NCBI GenBank assembly: GCA_013152615.1
Contig: JAADGA010000015.1
Location: 1-10,267 of the forward strand
Direction: 5' to 3'
Origin: Alphaproteobacteria bacterium
Lineage (GTDB): Bacteria; Pseudomonadota; Alphaproteobacteria; Sphingomonadales; Emcibacteraceae
DNA length: 10,267 nucleotides
Position numbers and translations under genes: made by a program. Shown here piece after piece: positions 7,255-10,267 of this stretch; position 1 is the first letter of the stretch; each line of letters opens with the position of its first letter. The notes under the pieces are model-generated. The model was given only the letters and a program-made list of their open reading frames with translations, made no database searches and was not told the origin of the DNA.

Positions 7255-9447
7255 CTAACCCTGGTCGCCAATTTCCCGCGCTGAATTTAATTTGCGCGAT
7301 TTGCGCGGGATTTTTCCGCCGCTCGCACCCGCCGGGATATTTTTTCTCGATTTCGATAATTTGTGGATCACCACCGGACAGACTCTCTCGTCAAAATAGG
7401 TCTGTTGGCACGCCATACAATGCAGGCATTCATTAGGATTGATATTACCTGTGGGATCAATGGCCTGAACCATACATTCCCGGGCGCATATATGACAGGG
7501 GTCGCCACAGTTACGGTAGCGCTTCAACCAGTTGAACATGGCAAGCTTGCCCGGAATGGCCAGAGCGGCCCCGAGCGGGCACAGATAACGGCAATAAAAA
7601 CGTTCAATGAACAGTCCCGCAGAAAGCAACACCACAACGTAAAGAATATAAGGCCAGCTGCGCATGAATTTCAGGACAATCGCGGTCTTGAAAGGTTCCA
7701 CCTCTGTCAGATATTCTGCAGTATCCAGAGAATATACCGACAATCCGAGCAAAACAAGAAAAATTATATATTTCAATGGCCACAATCTTTCATGTAGCCA
7801 CCACGGCAGACTGATCTGCGGGGCTTTGAAATATCTGGCGATCTTGTTGGTTAATTCCTGAAGTGCTCCAAAGGGACATAACCAGCCGCAATAGGCACCG
7901 CGCCCCCAGAACAGAAGTGAGACGGCCACAGAACACCACAGGATAAAGATCATTGGGTCCATCAGGAAAAACTGCCAGCGAAAATCAGACAGCACCGCAT
8001 TTACAAACACAAAGACATTAACCACGGATAGTTGGGCCTGGACATAATAGCCGATATAGAACAGGGTAAAAATGAGAAACCCCAGTCTTATCCGGTCAGT
8101 CAGAACCCGATATTTTACCACTTGGTTCTGAACAAAAAACAGGACTGTCAGCAGAAAAATCGCCCCCAGTAAAATAATGATGTCTCCGGTTCTGGCCCGC
8201 CACATCCTCATCCACAAGGCATTGACTGCCCGGGTTTCCGCTTCCTGTGCACTCACAGGGGATACGGGTGGTATCACTTTTACATACTGGCCCGGCAAAT
8301 GATATTTTAAATCGTAGGCGATAAAGACCTTCTGCAACGGCCCGATGGCCCGCTGCACCAATAATTGCAATCGCCACGGTTCCGCCGGGTTGAATACTGC
8401 CGATTTGGGGCTATAAAACAGGGCGACCTCGCGGAAATCCGGAGCGCCCTTTGCGACAACATCACCAATATTCTTGTAACCGTGATCGGTAAAACGAAAG
8501 GCCCCATCGCCTTGAACCACCTGTATCCGGTCAAAAATTCCGCCGCGCACATAACCCGACCCGCGAAAGGAATAGCGCCCGCTGGCCATAACTATAAAGG
8601 CCTGCTGCCCCTTCTTGATACGCTTGAGGTAATCGCGGTATTCCCACTTGCCGAGCAGACTTCTGGCGATGGTCGGCACCGCAAGAGAGGCAACATACAT
8701 ATCAATGAATGTATCACCCGGGGGGCCCTTTTCAGGCCGTTCTATCGCCCGGGGATTGCCCTGCTTGACGAAGCTTTTGTTAACCTTGGCAAGGGTCAGA
8801 TTCAAACGATGGACCGACCCATTTTTAACCAAATCTTTCCAGCTCTTTTCCTGCATTTCCCCGGGGATGACAATACTGGTGGCTTTGGCAGTTCCGGCTA
8901 CGGCACTCAGCCCCCCCAGTCCCAGAAGCCGCGCCGCGCCGACAGAAGACCGCTTGATGCTGTCATCAATAACCATTATCGTCACCGTGGCCCCTGACAC
9001 GATATCCACCGGTGGCGGCGCCCCGCCTTTTTTCTTGATAAGTTTCAGAATATTAATATTCCGATAGCCGTTGATAAAGTCCTTGATCTTCTTTACGGGG
9101 ATGCCCTCAAGGACAATGGGTTCGTGAAGCTTGACCAGCTGCGCCCCGGAAATCCGTCCGGTCTTGTCCAGGCCGATCAAAATCACGATCGGTTTGCCGG
9201 AATAGCCGATAGCCCCGACAAAAGCCGTATCCAGAAAGGCGTAGCCGACAGTCTTGCCATCTTTCAATATCGGGGATATGACGGCGTTATCCATGAGCTT
9301 GCCGTAACCGTCCGCACCGGAGAACAGCTCGCTCGCCGGTACTTTTGCCAAATATCTTGCCAGATCACCCTTTGCGGCAAACGCCGGTGAACACAACCCC
9401 GTCAACACAACAAGCAAAGAAATAAATACACCTGCTCTCAACAGCAT
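7255..9447 (-). CDS. nosR: NosR, membrane flavo-iron-sulfur protein supporting N2O reduction
   Basis: NosR is a polytopic membrane protein needed for nosZ expression, CuZ upkeep and electron supply to NosZ. The product has 730 residues. It has a Sec signal peptide (about 1-24, ending AFA) and a periplasmic FMN-binding domain with the covalent attachment motif SGAT (151-154, Thr154), the expected target of NosX. About five membrane helices follow near 421-445, 455-475, 495-515, 558-575 and 598-615. Two CxxxCP motifs are C520/C524 and C619/C623. The polyferredoxin tail carries two 4Fe-4S sets: C647, C651, C654, C658 and C674, C677, C680, C690. The ATG at 9447 has GAGGGA a few bases upstream. 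It is the first gene of the operon, about 80 bp downstream of an FNR-type box. Length and motifs are typical of the family, and nothing is missing. Confidence 0.97.
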   Translation of the reverse strand: MLLRAGVFISLLVVLTGLCSPAFAAKGDLARYLAKVPASELFSGADGYGKLMDNAVISPILKDGKTVGYAFLDTAFVGAIGYSGKPIVILIGLDKTGRISGAQLVKLHEPIVLEGIPVKKIKDFINGYRNINILKLIKKKGGAPPPVDIVSGATVTIMVIDDSIKRSSVGAARLLGLGGLSAVAGTAKATSIVIPGEMQEKSWKDLVKNGSVHRLNLTLAKVNKSFVKQGNPRAIERPEKGPPGDTFIDMYVASLAVPTIARSLLGKWEYRDYLKRIKKGQQAFIVMASGRYSFRGSGYVRGGIFDRIQVVQGDGAFRFTDHGYKNIGDVVAKGAPDFREVALFYSPKSAVFNPAEPWRLQLLVQRAIGPLQKVFIAYDLKYHLPGQYVKVIPPVSPVSAQEAETRAVNALWMRMWRARTGDIIILLGAIFLLTVLFFVQNQVVKYRVLTDRIRLGFLIFTLFYIGYYVQAQLSVVNVFVFVNAVLSDFRWQFFLMDPMIFILWCSVAVSLLFWGRGAYCGWLCPFGALQELTNKIARYFKAPQISLPWWLHERLWPLKYIIFLVLLGLSVYSLDTAEYLTEVEPFKTAIVLKFMRSWPYILYVVVLLSAGLFIERFYCRYLCPLGAALAIPGKLAMFNWLKRYRNCGDPCHICARECMVQAIDPTGNINPNECLHCMACQQTYFDERVCPVVIHKLSKSRKNIPAGASGGKIPRKSRKLNSAREIGDQG

Positions 9448-9493
9448 TTCTCCCTCAAGTTTTTATTTGATTTCACTTGTACAAATATTTTAT

Positions 9494-9506
9494 ACCTGTG
9501 AGGGTA
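9494..9506 (-). promoter_or_regulatory. Predicted class II nosR promoter: -10 element and start region
   Basis: If the FNR-type box is centred at -41.5, positions -12 to -7 fall on 9506-9501, which read TACCCT on the minus strand. This keeps the key T, A and final T of TATAAT. The start would be near 9494, giving a 47-nt leader before nosR. A competing -10 is TATAAA at 9494-9489, which would put the box near -53. The position is inferred from spacing. Confidence 0.45.
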
Positions 9507-9528
9507 AGATTTCTCATCCCCGACGAAA

Positions 9529-9542
9529 TTGATCCACATCAA
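9529..9542 (-). promoter_or_regulatory. FNR/NNR/Dnr-type operator for nosR
   Basis: TTGATCCACATCAA is a perfect TTGAT-N4-ATCAA palindrome, the consensus bound by FNR-family regulators (FNR/Anr for low oxygen, Nnr/Dnr for NO). Its centre at 9535.5 would be at -41.5 if transcription starts near 9494. It lies in the only sizeable gap upstream of nosR. The sequence cannot say which family member binds. Confidence 0.85.
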
Positions 9543-9702
9543 ATAAATATGAACAAAAAGTATTTCCTATCTATCTATCATCCCCCATGGAGATAATTTA
9601 TATAATTCCGGTATTTTGTATGAGGAAGTCATTTTAACCACAGCCTGAACTGTTTATGGTGCGCCCGCAGCCGGATATATCCGGGCTGGTATGGATTGGA
9701 TA
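9543..9702. other. Intergenic stretch upstream of the nosR operator, no gene seen
   Basis: About 160 bp between the FNR-type box and the IS edge hold no credible reading frame. Visible structure is a short CTAT tetranucleotide run (about 9567-9579), an A+T-rich patch near 9591-9620 and a palindrome at 9668-9688. The stretch ends with the TA (9701-9702) that abuts the IS630 terminus. Confidence 0.7.
9668..9688. repeat. Palindrome CCGGATATATCCGG with extended arms
   Basis: The core CCGGATATATCCGG (9671-9684) is a perfect 14-bp palindrome. The arms extend to CAG and CTG with one bulged G at 9685. There is no T-tract on either side, so it is not a standard terminator. A protein-binding site or an insulating hairpin between the IS and the nosR promoter are both possible. 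Confidence 0.6.
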
Positions 9703-9718
9703 GAGTATTTCCGTTTCA
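9703..9718 (+). repeat. IS630 terminal inverted repeat (transposase 3' side)
   Basis: The plus strand reads GAGTATTTCCGTTTCA from the edge inwards, matching the repeat at 610-595 in 13 of 16 positions. The transposase stop codon (TGA, 9718-9716) lies within it, so the gene runs right into the terminal repeat. Confidence 0.8.
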
Positions 9719-10267
9719 TATAGGCGCATAACCTGAATTTCTGAGATAATTGGCGCATTCCTGTGGTGAGAAGTGATTAAGCAGTTCTCCTATTCGCCGC
9801 CGTGTAGCTTCGACAGTTCTTTCTTCGGCCTTCCGCAACAGTGTTTTCAACTTGGCAAAAACTTGTTCAATGGGCTGAAACGACAAGAAAAATGATCCTG
9901 TGAATTATTTTTCCAGTGTAAGGGTCCGGGCTGTAAGGCGGCAGAAAAAACAACCTTGCCCCCGCCGCCCTTATTGCCTTGCGTACCTTGAAGTTTTTAT
10001 GGGAACTGAGGTTATCCATGATCACTACATCGCCCTTTTTTAAAGTTGGCACCAGAAACTGTTGTATATAGGCCAGAAAACGATCTCCATTGACCGGCCC
10101 GTCAAAAACACAGGGGGCGGTAATCCGGTCATGGCGCAAAGCCGCCAGAAAGGTCATGGTTTGCCAGTGACCATGGGGGGCTTTCGCTTTGAGCACTTGT
10201 CCCTTTGCACACCACCCTCTCGTGCGGGTCATATTGGTTTTCGCCCAGGTCTCATCAATGAAGACAA
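9716..10267 (-). pseudogene. IS630 transposase, catalytic core and C-terminus, interrupted by a 49-nt insert
   Basis: Entering at the right edge, the frame shows the DDE core: first Asp in [11 protein letters not shown], then [11 protein letters not shown], the second Asp in [13 protein letters not shown] and the block FLPPYSPD. The family continues there with LNPIEQVF, whose Glu completes the triad. Here 49 bases (9875-9923) stand in place of the six coding Leu-Asn, shifting the frame. The sequence resumes exactly with [20 protein letters not shown], and the protein ends NYLRNSGYAPI with a TGA at 9716-9718. All three catalytic residues exist, but they are in different frames, so the enzyme as written is inactive. 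The N-terminal half is found at the left end of the window. Confidence 0.87.
10177..10267. repeat. 91-bp terminal direct repeat, right copy
   Basis: Identical to bases 1-91, same orientation. Removing one copy and joining the ends gives a 10,176-bp circle carrying one nos operon and one IS630 element. Confidence 0.97.

Larger units (their letters stand above)
9703..10267 (-). mobile_element. IS630-family insertion sequence, right part (cut by window end)
   Basis: This is the 3' portion of an IS630-family element, in the same orientation as the left one. Its edge at 9703 begins GAGTATTTCCGTTTCA, the partner of the inverted repeat at 595-610, with TA outside at 9701-9702. It encodes the catalytic core and C-terminus of the transposase. 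The last 91 bp duplicate positions 1-91, so together the two parts cover the whole element once plus this overlap. Whether these are two elements or one cannot be decided from the window. Confidence 0.88.

Noticed and set aside
9875-9892. Intron-like 3' end (pyrimidine tract followed by CAG) at the end of the transposase insert
   Set aside because: There is no GT start, the insert is only 49 nt and the context is bacterial, so the resemblance is chance.
1-10267. Autonomous circular plasmid of 10,176 bp
   Set aside because: The ends overlap, but there is no replication initiator, partition, mobilisation or toxin-antitoxin gene, and every base is accounted for by nos genes, short gaps and the IS.

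Overview
This window holds one complete nitrous oxide reductase operon, in the order nosR-nosZ-nosD-nosF-nosY-nosL-nosX. All seven genes are on the minus strand. Both window ends lie inside a degenerate IS630-family insertion sequence in the same orientation. The gene order, the twin-arginine signal on NosZ, and the presence of nosR and nosX point to the clade I ('typical') nos system of Proteobacteria. The NosL and NosX types and the roughly balanced base composition suggest an alphaproteobacterium. No genus can be named from the sequence.

Layout from right to left, the direction of transcription: the right IS630 part (9703-10267); a 255-bp intergenic region (9448-9702) with a perfect FNR/NNR-type box, TTGAT-N4-ATCAA, at 9529-9542 and a suitably placed -10 element; nosR (9447-7255); a 178-bp gap with two inverted repeats next to the nosZ ribosome binding site; then nosZ (7076-5181), nosD (5169-3847), nosF (3847-2927), nosY (2934-2101), nosL (2104-1595) and nosX (1608-610). 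From nosZ on, genes overlap or lie within 11 bp of each other. The left IS630 part (610-1) follows directly. Its first base completes the nosX stop codon.

How the genes work together: NosZ is the periplasmic multicopper enzyme that reduces N2O to N2, and all CuZ and CuA ligand positions are intact. NosD, NosF and NosY form the ABC-type complex needed for CuZ maturation. NosL is the lipoprotein copper chaperone. NosR is the membrane flavo-iron-sulfur protein that sustains NosZ electron supply and maturation. NosX is the FMN transferase that loads the covalent flavin onto NosR. The module looks functionally complete and oxygen/NO-regulated.

The main structural surprise is that bases 1-91 and 10177-10267 are identical. 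The two IS parts join through this overlap into exactly one IS630 element of about 1084 bp, with terminal inverted repeats and TA dinucleotides at both outer edges. The window may therefore be (a) a nos operon between two like-oriented IS630 copies (a composite-transposon layout), (b) one unit of a tandem array or an excised circle of 10,176 bp, or (c) an assembly cycle formed because IS copies collapsed. No replication gene is present, so an autonomous plasmid is unlikely. The transposase is broken by two homopolymer frameshifts and a 49-nt insert, so any mobility would need help in trans or homologous recombination.
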